50,747 nt of DNA from Chitinophagales bacterium (lineage in GTDB: Bacteria > Bacteroidota > Bacteroidia > Chitinophagales > Chitinophagaceae), in NCBI GenBank assembly GCA_026936105.1, contig JAIXKI010000011.1:1-50747 (forward strand). Direction: 5' to 3'. The translations under genes and the position numbers were made by a program. Under the pieces are notes generated by a model. The model was given only the letters and a program-made list of their open reading frames with translations, was not told the DNA's origin and searched no databases. Numbering within the stretch: position 1 is the first letter of the stretch; each line of letters starts with the position of its first letter. Positions 25,294-35,361 of the stretch are shown here, in pieces.

Positions 25294-26826
25294 ATGAAAA
25301 AACTGACTTTTCTCACGACATTTAATTTATTGTTGCTTTTATCCTTTGCTCAGCAAAGACCTCAGTTCCCAACTGCCCCTGCAGCAGACGCCGGCAAGTC
25401 ACAAACGGTGAACCACATGGTCAGGACAGATTCTTCTGCCACTATAAAAAACCAGGTTACGATCAAAGGGCAGGTAGTTCCATACACAGCTACATTTGGT
25501 ACCATGCCTGTATGGGATGATGATGGCAAAGCCATTGCGGGAGTATTTTATACCTATTATGAAAGGTCCGACGTGAAAGACAGGAGTATGCGTCCGCTTG
25601 TCATCTCATTCAATGGCGGACCGGGCACACCTTCTGTATGGATGGAAATCGGTTACACAGGCCCGCGGATTCTGAATATTGATGATGAAGGATACCCGGT
25701 ACAACCCTACGGAATGAGAGATAATCCTTATTCCATTCTCGATGTGGCAGATATTGTTTATGTAGATCCGGTAAATACGGGCTTCTCCAGAGCCATCAGC
25801 AAGGATATTCCATCCAATAAATTTTTTGGGGTGAATGAAGACATTAAATATCTCGCAGAGTGGATCAACACTTTTGTTACCAGAACGAAGAGATGGGCTT
25901 CGCCAAAATTCCTTATCGGGGAAAGCTATGGCACTACAAGGGTATCAGGGCTTGCCCTGGAGCTTCAGAATTCTCAATGGATGTATCTGAATGGAGTGAT
26001 CCTGGTTTCTCCGACGGAACTGGGCATTAATCGTGATGGACCCGTGGGTGAAGCATTGCTATTGCCTTATTATTCTGCCACTGCCTGGTATCATAAAAAA
26101 CTACCTGCCGATCTGCAGCAGAAAGATCTTACTGCTGTGTTGCCGGAGGTCGAAGATTTTACGGTGAATCAGCTTATTCCTGCTATTACCAAAGGAGGCG
26201 AACTTTCCGCTGATCAGAAAAAGCAGATTGCATCAAAGATGTCAAGGTATTCAGGATTATCCCAGGAGACGATACTGCAACACAATCTTGTAATTTCCAC
26301 ATCATTCTTCTGGAAAGAATTGCTGAGGGATGAAGGATATACGGTTGGCAGGCTGGATTCACGTTACAAAGGAATAGACAGGCAGGATGCCGGAGAACGA
26401 CCTGATTTTAATTCAGAACTTACCTCGTGGCTTCATTCTTTCACTCCTGCCATCAATATTTATCTCAGGGACGAATTAGGTTATAAGACCGATCTCAAGT
26501 ACAACATGTTCGGGTTTGTTTATCCCTGGAATAACAACGGTGACCGGACAGGAGAGAACCTGAGACAGGCAATGGCTCAGAATCCTTATTTGCATTTACT
26601 GGTACAATCAGGTTATTACGATGGTGCCTGTGATTATTTCAATGCCAAATACAGCATGTGGCAGATGGACCCCAGCGGAAGGTTGAAGGACCGGATGAGC
26701 TGGAAAGGATTCCGCAGCGGGCATATGATGTACTTACGCAGAGATGATCTGGCTACGGCAAATGAGCAATTGAGAGAATTCTTCAAAAATTCGATAGCTA
26801 AACCGGGAACGCCGGCTAAATATTGA
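25294..26826 (+). CDS. Secreted S10 family serine carboxypeptidase-like protein
   Basis: The product has 510 residues with a signal peptide ending near residue 20 (SFAQ). Peptidase S10 features are present: the oxyanion-hole region SFNGGPGTPS (residues 105-114), nucleophile Ser-211 in LIGESYGTTR, the Asp segment SGYYDGACD and the His in RSGHMMYL (about residue 477). It lacks the long disulfide-bonded insert of eukaryotic carboxypeptidases, as bacterial members do. It would remove C-terminal residues from peptides in the periplasm or outside the cell. A hairpin terminator lies about 115 bases downstream. Confidence 0.88.
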   Translation: MKKLTFLTTFNLLLLLSFAQQRPQFPTAPAADAGKSQTVNHMVRTDSSATIKNQVTIKGQVVPYTATFGTMPVWDDDGKAIAGVFYTYYERSDVKDRSMRPLVISFNGGPGTPSVWMEIGYTGPRILNIDDEGYPVQPYGMRDNPYSILDVADIVYVDPVNTGFSRAISKDIPSNKFFGVNEDIKYLAEWINTFVTRTKRWASPKFLIGESYGTTRVSGLALELQNSQWMYLNGVILVSPTELGINRDGPVGEALLLPYYSATAWYHKKLPADLQQKDLTAVLPEVEDFTVNQLIPAITKGGELSADQKKQIASKMSRYSGLSQETILQHNLVISTSFFWKELLRDEGYTVGRLDSRYKGIDRQDAGERPDFNSELTSWLHSFTPAINIYLRDELGYKTDLKYNMFGFVYPWNNNGDRTGENLRQAMAQNPYLHLLVQSGYYDGACDYFNAKYSMWQMDPSGRLKDRMSWKGFRSGHMMYLRRDDLATANEQLREFFKNSIAKPGTPAKY

Positions 26827-26940
26827 TGACCTGCTTTGAGATTTAAGAAAAGTTATAAACAATTTGAAGAATATCGCTGTTCCATTTGATTTTTTGGTAC
26901 ATTGTGATAAGTTTTCTCATAATAATTTAAGGTTGCAAAA

Positions 26941-26972
26941 GAGAGGGATGTTCGGCATCTCTCTCTTATTTT
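26941..26972 (+). terminator. Intrinsic terminator downstream of the S10 peptidase gene
   Basis: A 10-bp stem with one G-T pair (GAGAGGGATG, 26941-26950, with CATCTCTCTC, 26956-26965) and a TTCGG loop is followed by TTATTTTA. It implies a 3' untranslated region of about 140 bases for the peptidase transcript. Confidence 0.82.
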
Positions 26973-26997
26973 ATATAAGGATCTGCCAATGTTTTAA

Positions 26998-27027
26998 ATA
27001 AAAAAAACTCCTGCCGTAAAGCAGGAG
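26998..27027 (-). terminator. Intrinsic terminator of tRNA-Leu
   Basis: Read on the minus strand, CTCCTGC (27021-27027) pairs perfectly with GCAGGAG (27008-27014) and is followed by seven Ts. It starts six bases after the tRNA 3' end. Confidence 0.88.
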
Positions 27028-27032
27028 CTTAG

Positions 27033-27116
27033 TGCCCGGGACTGGATTCGAACCAGCACAACCTTTCGGATGCTGCCACCTGAAGACAGTGCGTCTACCA
27101 GTTTCGCCACCCGGGC
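27033..27116 (-). tRNA. tRNA-Leu (anticodon CAG)
   Basis: The 84-base gene folds into a class II tRNA. The acceptor stem is GCCCGGG/CCCGGGC with discriminator A, and the D arm contains CTGGTAGACGC. The anticodon stem CTGTC/GGCAG has the loop TTCAGGT (anticodon CAG), followed by a long variable arm typical of leucine tRNA and the T arm GGTTCGAATCC. The CCA end is not encoded. A terminator follows at once. Confidence 0.95.
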
Positions 27117-27191
27117 AGGGCGGCAAATGTAAAAGGAAAATTGAAAAAATTAAAATGTAAAAATTCCGGTCAGCTACAAGTCTTCCTTTTG

Positions 27192-27998
27192 CTATACACT
27201 CACATTAAAATCACGTAAAGCATCGTTCAGGCTGGTCTTAAGGTCGGTACTTGCTTTGCGTTGACCGATGATCAGGGCACAGCTTACTCCATATTCTCCG
27301 GCAGGGAATTTTTTGGTGAATGAGCCGGGTATCACCACACTTCTCGCCGGTATCCTTCCTTTGTATTCCATGGGCTCATTGCCGCTCACATCAATGATCT
27401 TCGTGGATTGTGTGAGCACCACATTGGCGCCGAGCACCGCTTCTTTTTCCACTCTTACACCTTCTACCACTATGCAGCGGCTGCCGATGAAACAACCATC
27501 TTCGATGATGACCGGACTGGCCTGCAACGGTTCCAGCACTCCGCCGATTCCAACTCCTCCGCTGAGGTGAACCCCTTTTCCGATTTGTGCACAACTGCCG
27601 ACAGTGGCCCATGTATCCACCATGGTGCCTTCATCCACATAAGCTCCAATATTTACATAGGAAGGCATCAAAACAACATTGCGGGCTATGTAAGAGCCAT
27701 ATCTTGCCACTGCATGAGGCACTGCTCTCACCCCGAGGTCTTTGTAGTTCTTTTTCAGAGATATCTTGTCATAAAATTCAAAAGGTTCGATACTCCAGGT
27801 CTGCATCTGTTGTGTTGCGAAATAAAGAAGGATGGACTGTTTGACCCATTCATGCACCTGCCATCCGGTTTCTTCAGGAGTTGCTACCCGGAGCTTTCCT
27901 TTGTCTATGCTTTCAATCACTGCACCGATAGCGTTTCTGTATTTTTCTTCTTTCAGCAATTCACGGTTATCCCAGGCTTCGAGAATAAGATCTTTCAT
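27192..27998 (-). CDS. dapD: 2,3,4,5-tetrahydropyridine-2,6-dicarboxylate N-succinyltransferase
   Basis: DapD transfers succinyl from succinyl-CoA in the diaminopimelate/lysine pathway. The 268-residue protein has a helical N-terminal domain (residues 1-100) and then a left-handed beta-helix of hexapeptide repeats. These include VLMPSYVNIGAYVDEGTMVDTWATVGSCAQIG and GVGIGGVLEP, the known DapD signature, followed by GCFIGSRCIVVEGV. The product is complete. With dapB in the same window it points to the succinylase branch of lysine synthesis. It lies 75 bases downstream of nothing on its own strand and is divergent from the M19 dipeptidase gene. Confidence 0.95.
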   Translation of the reverse strand: MKDLILEAWDNRELLKEEKYRNAIGAVIESIDKGKLRVATPEETGWQVHEWVKQSILLYFATQQMQTWSIEPFEFYDKISLKKNYKDLGVRAVPHAVARYGSYIARNVVLMPSYVNIGAYVDEGTMVDTWATVGSCAQIGKGVHLSGGVGIGGVLEPLQASPVIIEDGCFIGSRCIVVEGVRVEKEAVLGANVVLTQSTKIIDVSGNEPMEYKGRIPARSVVIPGSFTKKFPAGEYGVSCALIIGQRKASTDLKTSLNDALRDFNVSV

Positions 27999-28159
27999 GT
28001 GAATGAAATTTGAAGCGAAAATAAATTTTATTATGTAAAGAGACGACCTGTTTGAATGTGAGATATTATAAACATATGAGCTCCGGCAATGATATTATTT
28101 ACATCATTGATCTTATTTTCAATACTTTTTTTTAGTTTCATGAATCAAAATGTAATTAC

Positions 28160-29338
28160 ATGCGCTATTCTTTTTTACTTTTTCTGATTTGCACTTCAGT
28201 TATTGTTTCAGCACAGCAGGCACGAAAGATCCATTATAAAGCCACTTTGATTGATACACATAATGATGTGCTTTCTTCAACTGTGCTGGATGGAAAAGAC
28301 ATTTCTCATCGTATTGATTACGGGCAAAGTGATCTTGACCGATGGAAAGAAGGAGGCCTTGATGTACAGTTTTTTTCCGTTTGGACCGGAGAAAGAGCCC
28401 GGAACAAAGAAGGTTTTTATAAAGATGCCAATGAAGAAATAGATTCTCTTGATGCCATTGTTGCCAGAAACCCGGAGAGGATGGTCAAAGCCTACACTTA
28501 TAAGGATGTGAAAAAAGGGATACGCCGGAAAAAATTAGTGGCGTTGATCGGAGTGGAAGGCGGACATATGATGGAAGGAGACCTGGATAAACTGCAAAGC
28601 CTGTACGACAGAGGCATGAGGTATATGACCCTGACATGGAATAACAGTAATGACTGGGCCACAAGTGCCATGGACGAAACCCTGCATGCCGGTAATTTGT
28701 CGCATAAGGGACTCACTGAGTTTGGCAAGCAGGTGGTGAGGCGGATGAATCAATTAGGGATCATGGTTGACCTGTCGCATACCGGAGAGCAAACATTTTA
28801 TGATGCCATTGCAGTTTCTTCAAAACCGGTATTACTCTCACACAGTTCTGTCTGGAATATTTGCCCGGTATTCAGAAATCTGAAAGACGATCAGATAAAA
28901 GCAGTTGCAAAAAACGGAGGCGTGATCTGTGTGAATTTTTACTCAGGCTTTATTGACAGCAATTTTGCTAAAAAGATGGATGAACTGGAAGGTGCCCGCG
29001 GTAAGCAGATAAAAGATTCTTTGAATCAGTATTATGATGCAGCACAGATGAATAATGTTTGGAGGCAGCTTTTCTCTGCCGAACTGGAGCCCTACCGCCC
29101 CACAATCTCAAAGCTGGTGGATCATATTGATTACATAGTGAAAATGATAGGAGATGATTATGTCGGTATCGGTTCTGATTTCGATGGAGTCTCTTCACTT
29201 CCCATAGGTATGGATGATGTGACGAAATACCCGCTGATCACCGAAGAACTGGTTAAGAGGGGATATTCTAAAAAATCTATCGACAAGATTCTCGGAGGCA
29301 ATGTGCTCCGTGTGATGAAAGCTAATTTCAATAATTAG
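28160..29338 (+). CDS. Secreted M19 (renal-type) membrane dipeptidase
   Basis: M19 enzymes are zinc dipeptidases that can also cleave D-amino-acid-containing dipeptides. The 392-residue product has a signal peptide ending near residue 18 (VSAQ). Metal ligands are visible in IDTHNDVL (HxD), GVEGGHMM (Glu), DLSHTGEQ (His) and LLSHSSVW (His), and the Asp occurs in GIGSDFDGV. A bidirectional terminator begins directly after the stop codon and separates it from the convergent glutamine synthetase gene. Confidence 0.93.
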   Translation: MRYSFLLFLICTSVIVSAQQARKIHYKATLIDTHNDVLSSTVLDGKDISHRIDYGQSDLDRWKEGGLDVQFFSVWTGERARNKEGFYKDANEEIDSLDAIVARNPERMVKAYTYKDVKKGIRRKKLVALIGVEGGHMMEGDLDKLQSLYDRGMRYMTLTWNNSNDWATSAMDETLHAGNLSHKGLTEFGKQVVRRMNQLGIMVDLSHTGEQTFYDAIAVSSKPVLLSHSSVWNICPVFRNLKDDQIKAVAKNGGVICVNFYSGFIDSNFAKKMDELEGARGKQIKDSLNQYYDAAQMNNVWRQLFSAELEPYRPTISKLVDHIDYIVKMIGDDYVGIGSDFDGVSSLPIGMDDVTKYPLITEELVKRGYSKKSIDKILGGNVLRVMKANFNN

Positions 29339-29382
29339 TTTAAAAGGCACATAGATTATAAATGCTCTATGTGTCTTTTAAA
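29339..29382. terminator. Bidirectional terminator between M19 dipeptidase and glnN
   Basis: A 17-bp stem with one G-T pair (29339-29355 with 29366-29382) and a 10-base loop. The stem ends in AAA/TTT runs, so it can end transcription from both converging genes. Confidence 0.88.
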
Positions 29383-29395
29383 TTTACTGCAAGTT

Positions 29396-31582
29396 TTATC
29401 TCAGAAAAAGAAGTTCCCTGTATTTGGGCAGGTACCATTCCTTGTCGTCCACCAGTAATTCCAGTTTGTCAACTCGATAGCGGATCTTATCGAAAAAGGG
29501 CTCCTTTACCTGGTAGCAGTAAGCGATCGCCTTTTCTCTTGTGTCTTCAATTTTATTACAAACTTTACGGGCATCGATCATTTTTTTGACCAGGTCGCCC
29601 AGGATGTTGACATGCTCGGAGATCTTGGTCATGATCTGTGTCTGACTGACATAAGCTGACTCTTCCATGCCGGCTTCTTTCAAACCTTTGATGTTGTTAG
29701 CAAGCATATTTTGATAGCGTACAGCGGCAGGAAGAATATGGCTGGTGGAAAGCTCGCCGATGACGCGGCTCTCTATCTGAACTTTTTTAATGTATTTTTC
29801 AAGCCCTATTTCATGACGTGCTTCAAGTTCATCCTGGTTATATACTTCGTTCTTTTCAAATAAACTCTTTGCTTTTGGAGTGACCAGTGCATCCAACGCC
29901 AGTGGTGTTGTCTTTACGTTGGGCAATCCTCTTTTTTCGGCTTCTTTTTCCCATGATTGACTATACCCGTCACCCTCAAAAAGAACTTTTTCGCTGGAGA
30001 CTATATATTCACGGATCACGTGCATGATTGCAATTTCCTTTTTTTCACCGCTTTCGATCAGCGTGTCAACATCCTTTTTGAATTGTTTTAACGTTTCTGC
30101 TACGATCGTATTCAGTACGGTCATGGCGCTGGCGCAATTAGCAGAAGATCCTACTGCCCGGAACTCGAATTTATTTCCGGTAAAGGCAAATGGCGAAGTC
30201 CTGTTTCTGTCTGTATTATCAAGTAATAGTTCGGGGATGCTTTTGTGAATATCAATCTTCAACATACTTTCATCTGTTTCATCCATTTTTTCAGTTACCC
30301 TTGATTTGATATCCTGAAGCACTTTGGCAAGATATTGACCAATAAATACAGAGATGATTGCAGGCGGAGCTTCGTTAGCGCCTAAGCGATAATCGTTTTG
30401 GGCAGAAGCAATGGATGCCCGTAGTACGTCTGAGTAGTCGTGAACAGCTTTAATTGTATTTACAAAAAATGTAAGAAACATCAGGTTTGTCTTGGGCGTT
30501 TTACCGGGTGCTAAAAGGTTTACACCGGTATTGGTGGCCATACTCCAGTTATTATGTTTTCCGCTTCCGTTTATTCCCGCAAATGGCTTTTCGTGAAGTA
30601 AGACACGCAAATTGTGCCTTCTGGCTACACGATTCATGATATCCATCAATAGTGTATTATGATCTACAGCAAGGTTTGCTTCCTCGTAGATCGGAGCGCA
30701 TTCAAATTGAGCCGGGGCCACTTCATTGTGACGGGTGCGCAGCGGAATTCCTAATTTATAGGCTTCTTCTTCGTAATCCCGCATAAAAGCATATACCCGC
30801 TCCGGAATGGAGCCAAAATAGTGATCTTCTAATTGCTGCCCTTTTGCCGGAGCATGGCCGAATACTGTGCGACCGCAAAGCAGCAGATCCGGTCTTGCAT
30901 TATACAAACCTTCATCAATCACAAAATATTCCTGTTCCCATCCAAGTGTAGCAGTTACGTTTGTAATATTTTTATCAAAATAGTTGCTTACATCTACCGC
31001 AGCTTTGTTTAATGCTTCGAGTGCTTTGAGCAAAGGGGCTTTGTAGTCGAGTGACTCACCGGTATATGAAACAAAAATGGTGGGGATGCAAAGGGTGCTT
31101 CCCTGGCCTATCTCCATAACAAATGCGGGAGAGGACGGATCCCACGCCGTATAGCCCCTGGCTTCAAAAGTTACCCGCAATCCTCCGCTGGGAAATGAAG
31201 AGGCATCAGGTTCTTGCTGTATCAATGCATCACCGTCAAATTGTTCGATCGGCGTGCCGTCATTTTTAATGGTGAAAAATGAATCATGCTTTTCGGCTGT
31301 GGTTCCTGTTAGGGGTTGAAACCAATGTGAATAGTGGGTCACCCCTTTGCTTTCCGCCCATGCTCTTAAGCCATTAGCAATTTGATTGGCCATGGAGCGG
31401 TCAATTTTTTGGCCGGACTTTATTGAAGAGTTAAGGCTTTTGAAAGCTTCTTCACTTAAAAATTGGCGGGCTACTTTTTGAGTGAAAACATTTTCTCCAA
31501 AAATTGCTGTGATCTTTTTAGAACATTCAACATTTACTTCGGAGGTTAACAGGTTATTGATGGCATCAAAGCGCAGGGACAT
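29396..31582 (-). CDS. glnN: Glutamine synthetase type III
   Basis: This enzyme joins ammonia and glutamate at the cost of ATP. The 728-residue length and the N-terminal region (FGENVFTQKVARQFL, then HSWF-like YSHWFQPLTG) define the GSIII family typical of Bacteroidota and cyanobacteria. Catalytic segments include GWEQEYFVID, RTRHNEVAPAQFECAPIYEE (with metal-binding Glu residues) and NGSGKHNNWS. A TAAATTTG -7 box on the minus strand (31613-31620) lies 31 bases before the ATG, though no clear TTTG stands at the -33 position. It is a single gene. Confidence 0.96.
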   Translation of the reverse strand: MSLRFDAINNLLTSEVNVECSKKITAIFGENVFTQKVARQFLSEEAFKSLNSSIKSGQKIDRSMANQIANGLRAWAESKGVTHYSHWFQPLTGTTAEKHDSFFTIKNDGTPIEQFDGDALIQQEPDASSFPSGGLRVTFEARGYTAWDPSSPAFVMEIGQGSTLCIPTIFVSYTGESLDYKAPLLKALEALNKAAVDVSNYFDKNITNVTATLGWEQEYFVIDEGLYNARPDLLLCGRTVFGHAPAKGQQLEDHYFGSIPERVYAFMRDYEEEAYKLGIPLRTRHNEVAPAQFECAPIYEEANLAVDHNTLLMDIMNRVARRHNLRVLLHEKPFAGINGSGKHNNWSMATNTGVNLLAPGKTPKTNLMFLTFFVNTIKAVHDYSDVLRASIASAQNDYRLGANEAPPAIISVFIGQYLAKVLQDIKSRVTEKMDETDESMLKIDIHKSIPELLLDNTDRNRTSPFAFTGNKFEFRAVGSSANCASAMTVLNTIVAETLKQFKKDVDTLIESGEKKEIAIMHVIREYIVSSEKVLFEGDGYSQSWEKEAEKRGLPNVKTTPLALDALVTPKAKSLFEKNEVYNQDELEARHEIGLEKYIKKVQIESRVIGELSTSHILPAAVRYQNMLANNIKGLKEAGMEESAYVSQTQIMTKISEHVNILGDLVKKMIDARKVCNKIEDTREKAIAYCYQVKEPFFDKIRYRVDKLELLVDDKEWYLPKYRELLFLR

Positions 31583-31612
31583 ATAATTTTAATTTTTGCA
31601 AATAAAATGCAA

Positions 31613-31620
31613 CAAATTTA
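31613..31620 (-). promoter_or_regulatory. Possible -7 element of glnN
   Basis: TAAATTTG on the minus strand matches TAnnTTTG exactly and is well placed for the ATG at 31582. The -33 TTTG partner is missing, so this is tentative. Confidence 0.35.
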
Positions 31621-31748
31621 AAAATGCAATTATTTTCCAGAAATCACTACAATTTTGCCATATCACCCGAAAAATGTGAAAAAATCAGTTATTATGAAAA
31701 AAATAACGGAATCATCAAAAATATTTAATATTAAAAAATAATGTTATA

Positions 31749-33008
31749 TCATTTAAAAATGGCTTTCCCTAAACGCTTCCAGTCTATTTGTGCTACTAAG
31801 GGAACGATCAGAAATGGAATCACTATGCTTCTGTACCGGACTATAGCGCCCAGAAAGTTGACCGTATATCCAATGGTGATCAGTATGGAAAATGAGAAGA
31901 AAAGTGAGGTGTAAAGGAAATTTTTGGATCGTATGCCGTTAGTTTTGAATAAGAAGAATAACAGCACAAGAAGAAGCAGGAGATCTGTTTCTACGGCTGC
32001 CGCCAATGAAAGGATGTGATTTACATCAGCAGGATAAGGTCTTAATGCTGTGAGTGAAAGTGCCTGTGGAAAATTGATCAGAAAACTTTTGATATCCGGT
32101 TCCAGTTTCTTTATGGGCACATACGAGTTGCCATGCAATTGCATAAATGCTTCCTGCTTATTCACTACCGCTTGCGGAAAGTCAAGCTTAGGATCAATAT
32201 ACCGAACCGTAAAAAAAAGCATGATGAAAAAAATATAAATACCCGAAAAAACAGCAAGAGCATACTTCGGCCATTTATTTGCCAGCAACCAGGCAAGCAG
32301 AGCAGGGGCTATGATTACAATGATATAATTTCTGAATACAAGGAGAATAAGAAAGCCTGAAATGATCAATAAAATCTTTTTCAGGCCAAACTTTTTTGAT
32401 TTAAGCCCGAAGTAAACTCCATACAGAATGAACACAATTCCCATAAAGGTCAGCCCATCCTTGTGGATCCCGCCGGTCCAGTATAAGAAAGAAGGTATAA
32501 GAAAAGTGGCAATGGCCACTGCAAGCTTCTTTCCCGGAAATACATCGTTCATGATTCTGAAACAAAAGATAGGGCCCGCAAGAGTGATGAATGAATAAAA
32601 GATCACATTGACATAATAATATCCGAAACTCAGAATATCAAACAGGGAAAGTATTTTAATGAGCGCATTTGACTTCAGGTCATTCCAGAAGGAATCTTTG
32701 TTTCCGAAAAACTGCAGAAATCCTCCTTCATAGGGATCGTGGAACAGGTTAACGATGTATTCATGAGGGTCGGTAGATAGCAGATGATATTCCTGAATTC
32801 CGTTGTAATGATAATTCCAGGTGTCCACCATTTGTGCCAGGCCGCCATAATAAACGCCGATCCATCCGTAAAGAATACCGGCCATCACTTTCAGCAAAAA
32901 AACGATGACCACCTGCGATTCGCTCAACCCTGAATTGGTGAAGAGCCGTATTTTGGTGATCAGCCATGCAAAGAAAACAAGCCAGGCAACGAAAAGGAGA
33001 TACTCCAA
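31749..33008 (-). CDS. Polytopic membrane protein, function unknown
   Basis: The 419-residue product has about ten hydrophobic segments with short loops and a few conserved-looking polar spots (WIGVYYGGLAQMVDTWNYHYNG and PSFLYWTGGIHKDGL). The overall pattern resembles polysaccharide polymerase or GT-C-like membrane enzymes, but no family can be assigned. The only usable start before the first helix is a TTG at 33008; no in-frame ATG lies between it and the upstream stop. It is divergent from purL. Confidence 0.7.
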   Translation of the reverse strand: MEYLLFVAWLVFFAWLITKIRLFTNSGLSESQVVIVFLLKVMAGILYGWIGVYYGGLAQMVDTWNYHYNGIQEYHLLSTDPHEYIVNLFHDPYEGGFLQFFGNKDSFWNDLKSNALIKILSLFDILSFGYYYVNVIFYSFITLAGPIFCFRIMNDVFPGKKLAVAIATFLIPSFLYWTGGIHKDGLTFMGIVFILYGVYFGLKSKKFGLKKILLIISGFLILLVFRNYIIVIIAPALLAWLLANKWPKYALAVFSGIYIFFIMLFFTVRYIDPKLDFPQAVVNKQEAFMQLHGNSYVPIKKLEPDIKSFLINFPQALSLTALRPYPADVNHILSLAAAVETDLLLLLVLLFFLFKTNGIRSKNFLYTSLFFSFSILITIGYTVNFLGAIVRYRSIVIPFLIVPLVAQIDWKRLGKAIFK

Positions 33009-33095
33009 ACGGTTATGGATTTAGTGGTCGCAAAATAGAGATTATTATTCATAAAAGGTTGACAACTTGTTTCTGTAAGATGACGCTTCAACCTG

Positions 33096-33103
33096 TAAAT
33101 TTG
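33096..33103 (+). promoter_or_regulatory. Probable -7 element of purL
   Basis: TAAATTTG matches TAnnTTTG and lies 32 bases before the purL ATG. The upstream -33 region holds only a weak TTTC about 22 bases away. Confidence 0.4.
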
Positions 33104-33135
33104 CAACTTCTTACAACGGAAAATCAGATTATATA

Positions 33136-35352
33136 ATGGAAGTAACAGCAGAAACTGCCCGCCAGCTCCGGCTAACCGAAGAAGAATTTGAATTGATCAA
33201 AAAAAAGCTGGGCCGAACTCCCAATTTCAATGAACTCTGTGCTTTTTCCGGAATGTGGAGTGAGCATTGCAGTTATAAAAATTCAATAAAGTGGTTAAAG
33301 ACATTGCCGAGAGAAGGCGGTAAAATGCTGGTGAAAGCCGGCGAAGAAAATGCCGGCCTTATGGATATTGGTGATGGACTCGGAGTGGTTTTTAAAATTG
33401 AATCCCATAATCATCCTTCAGCCATTGAACCGTTTCAGGGCGCTGCCACCGGAGTGGGAGGCATTCAGCGTGATATTTTCACTATGGGAGCAAGACCTAT
33501 CGCAACATTGAACAGCCTGAGGTTCGGTAATCTCAATGATAAAAAAACTCAAAGGCTTCTTGCAGGTGTGGTTCATGGTATCGGCCATTACGGAAATTGT
33601 TTTGGCGTGCCCACAGTAGGAGGTGAGATCTATTTTGAAGATTGCTATAATACCAATCCCCTGGTGAATGTAATGAGTGTAGGCATTGTGAAAGTGAATG
33701 AAACAGTTTCGGCCACGGCAAAAGGGAAAGGCAATTCTGTTTTTTTTGTGGGCAGCGCTACAGGAAAAGACGGTATCGGCGGGGCTTCTTTTGCAAGCGC
33801 CGATATCACTGAAGAAAGTGTGGAAGAACTTCCGGCTGTGCAGGTGGGAGATCCTTTCCAGGAAAAGAAATTGCTGGAAGCCTGCCTTGAAGTAATCGGC
33901 ACAGGAGCTGTGGTGGGTATGCAGGATATGGGAGCAGCAGGGATCATTTGCAGCACTGCGGAAATGAGCGCAAAGGGAGATGTGGGAATGAGAATAGATC
34001 TGGGAAAAGTGCCTACACGTCAAAAGAATATGAAGGTGTGGGAATTGCTCCTGAGTGAGAGCCAGGAAAGGATGTTGCTGGTGGTGGAAGAAGGAAAAGA
34101 AAAATCTGTTTTGAAAGTCTTCAATAAATGGGACCTGAGTGCTGATAAGATCGGTGAAGTGACCGATGATGGGCTGCTTCAGTTTTATATGGATGGTAAA
34201 CTTGAATCGGAGATCCCGGCTCATGAACTGGTTTTGGGAGGAGGCGCTCCTCAATATGAAAGAGAATACTGTGAACCAAAATATTTTTCCAGGATCGCTG
34301 CGTTTAAAATTTCAGATATTGAAGATGCAGAAGAAAAAGACCTTGTAAATATTTCAGAAAAACTGATCAGCCTGCCCAATATTGCCAGCAAGCGCTGGAT
34401 TTATACTCAGTATGACAGCATGGTGGGGACTGCCAATGCTTCTACAAATTTTCCGGCTGATGCATCGGTGGTTTTAATAAAAGGGACACACAAAGCCCTA
34501 GCAGTTACAGTTGACTGCAACGGCCGCTATGTTTTTGCTGATCCTTACAAGGGCGCTATGATCGCAGTGGCAGAAGCGGCAAGAAATATTGTTTGCAGCG
34601 GAGGGGACCCTTTAGGAGTCACCAACTGCCTCAACTTCGGAAACCCGTATGATCCGGAAGTGTATTACCAGTTTGTGAAAGCAGTAACAGGCATGGGCGA
34701 AGCCTGCCGCAAATTCGACACTCCGGTCACAGGAGGAAATGTTAGTTTTTACAACCAGAATCCTGAAGGTCCTGTATATCCGACTCCGGTCATCGGCATG
34801 GTGGGTCTGATAGAAGACATGAAGAAAAGAATGACCCTGGATTATAAAGAAGAAGGTGATGTGATATTGCTGATCGGAAAACAAAAGAATTGTATTGCCT
34901 CTTCAGAGTACCTTCATAAAATAAAAGGAATGGAATTTTCCCCCGCACCTGAATTCGATCTTGAAGAGGAGATCAGAGTACAGAACTATTTATCTTCTCT
35001 GATCAAAAACGGGATGATCCGTTCTGCACATGATATCAGCGAAGGCGGATTGATCGTTGCCCTTCTTGAGAAAGGATTTCACAGGAACCTGGGGTTTGAT
35101 GTGGCAAGCACCTATTCTTCTGATAAGGAAAATATAAGATCGGATGCTTATTGGTTTGGTGAATCGCAAAGCCGGGTCGTTGTTTCCTGTTCTGCATCCC
35201 AGGCAGAAAAGATCAAAGGAACCGATGGTGTGAAAGTTACCCGCCTCGGAACGGTAACTTCAGGAAGTATAACTATAAATGGTAAGCACTGGGGAAATAT
35301 TTCTGAATGGAAACAGAAATATGATACGGCTATAGAAAACTATTTGGCGTAA
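33136..35352 (+). CDS. purL: Phosphoribosylformylglycinamidine synthase subunit PurL
   Basis: PurL carries out the fourth step of purine synthesis, making formylglycinamidine ribonucleotide with ATP. The 738-residue size is that of the small (Bacillus-type) PurL, which needs separate PurQ and PurS; neither is in the window. Signature segments are [17 protein letters not shown] (residues 36-52), [22 protein letters not shown] with the catalytic His, the PurM-like repeat [11 protein letters not shown], and [13 protein letters not shown] in the second half. The GT9 gene starts ten bases after its stop. Confidence 0.96.
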   Translation: MEVTAETARQLRLTEEEFELIKKKLGRTPNFNELCAFSGMWSEHCSYKNSIKWLKTLPREGGKMLVKAGEENAGLMDIGDGLGVVFKIESHNHPSAIEPFQGAATGVGGIQRDIFTMGARPIATLNSLRFGNLNDKKTQRLLAGVVHGIGHYGNCFGVPTVGGEIYFEDCYNTNPLVNVMSVGIVKVNETVSATAKGKGNSVFFVGSATGKDGIGGASFASADITEESVEELPAVQVGDPFQEKKLLEACLEVIGTGAVVGMQDMGAAGIICSTAEMSAKGDVGMRIDLGKVPTRQKNMKVWELLLSESQERMLLVVEEGKEKSVLKVFNKWDLSADKIGEVTDDGLLQFYMDGKLESEIPAHELVLGGGAPQYEREYCEPKYFSRIAAFKISDIEDAEEKDLVNISEKLISLPNIASKRWIYTQYDSMVGTANASTNFPADASVVLIKGTHKALAVTVDCNGRYVFADPYKGAMIAVAEAARNIVCSGGDPLGVTNCLNFGNPYDPEVYYQFVKAVTGMGEACRKFDTPVTGGNVSFYNQNPEGPVYPTPVIGMVGLIEDMKKRMTLDYKEEGDVILLIGKQKNCIASSEYLHKIKGMEFSPAPEFDLEEEIRVQNYLSSLIKNGMIRSAHDISEGGLIVALLEKGFHRNLGFDVASTYSSDKENIRSDAYWFGESQSRVVVSCSASQAEKIKGTDGVKVTRLGTVTSGSITINGKHWGNISEWKQKYDTAIENYLA

Positions 35353-35361
35353 ATTAGATCT

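Noticed and set aside
33418-34254. 278-codon open frame antisense to purL
   Set aside because: Shadow frame; the product is Phe/His/Ser-rich with no recognisable family, while purL is certain.
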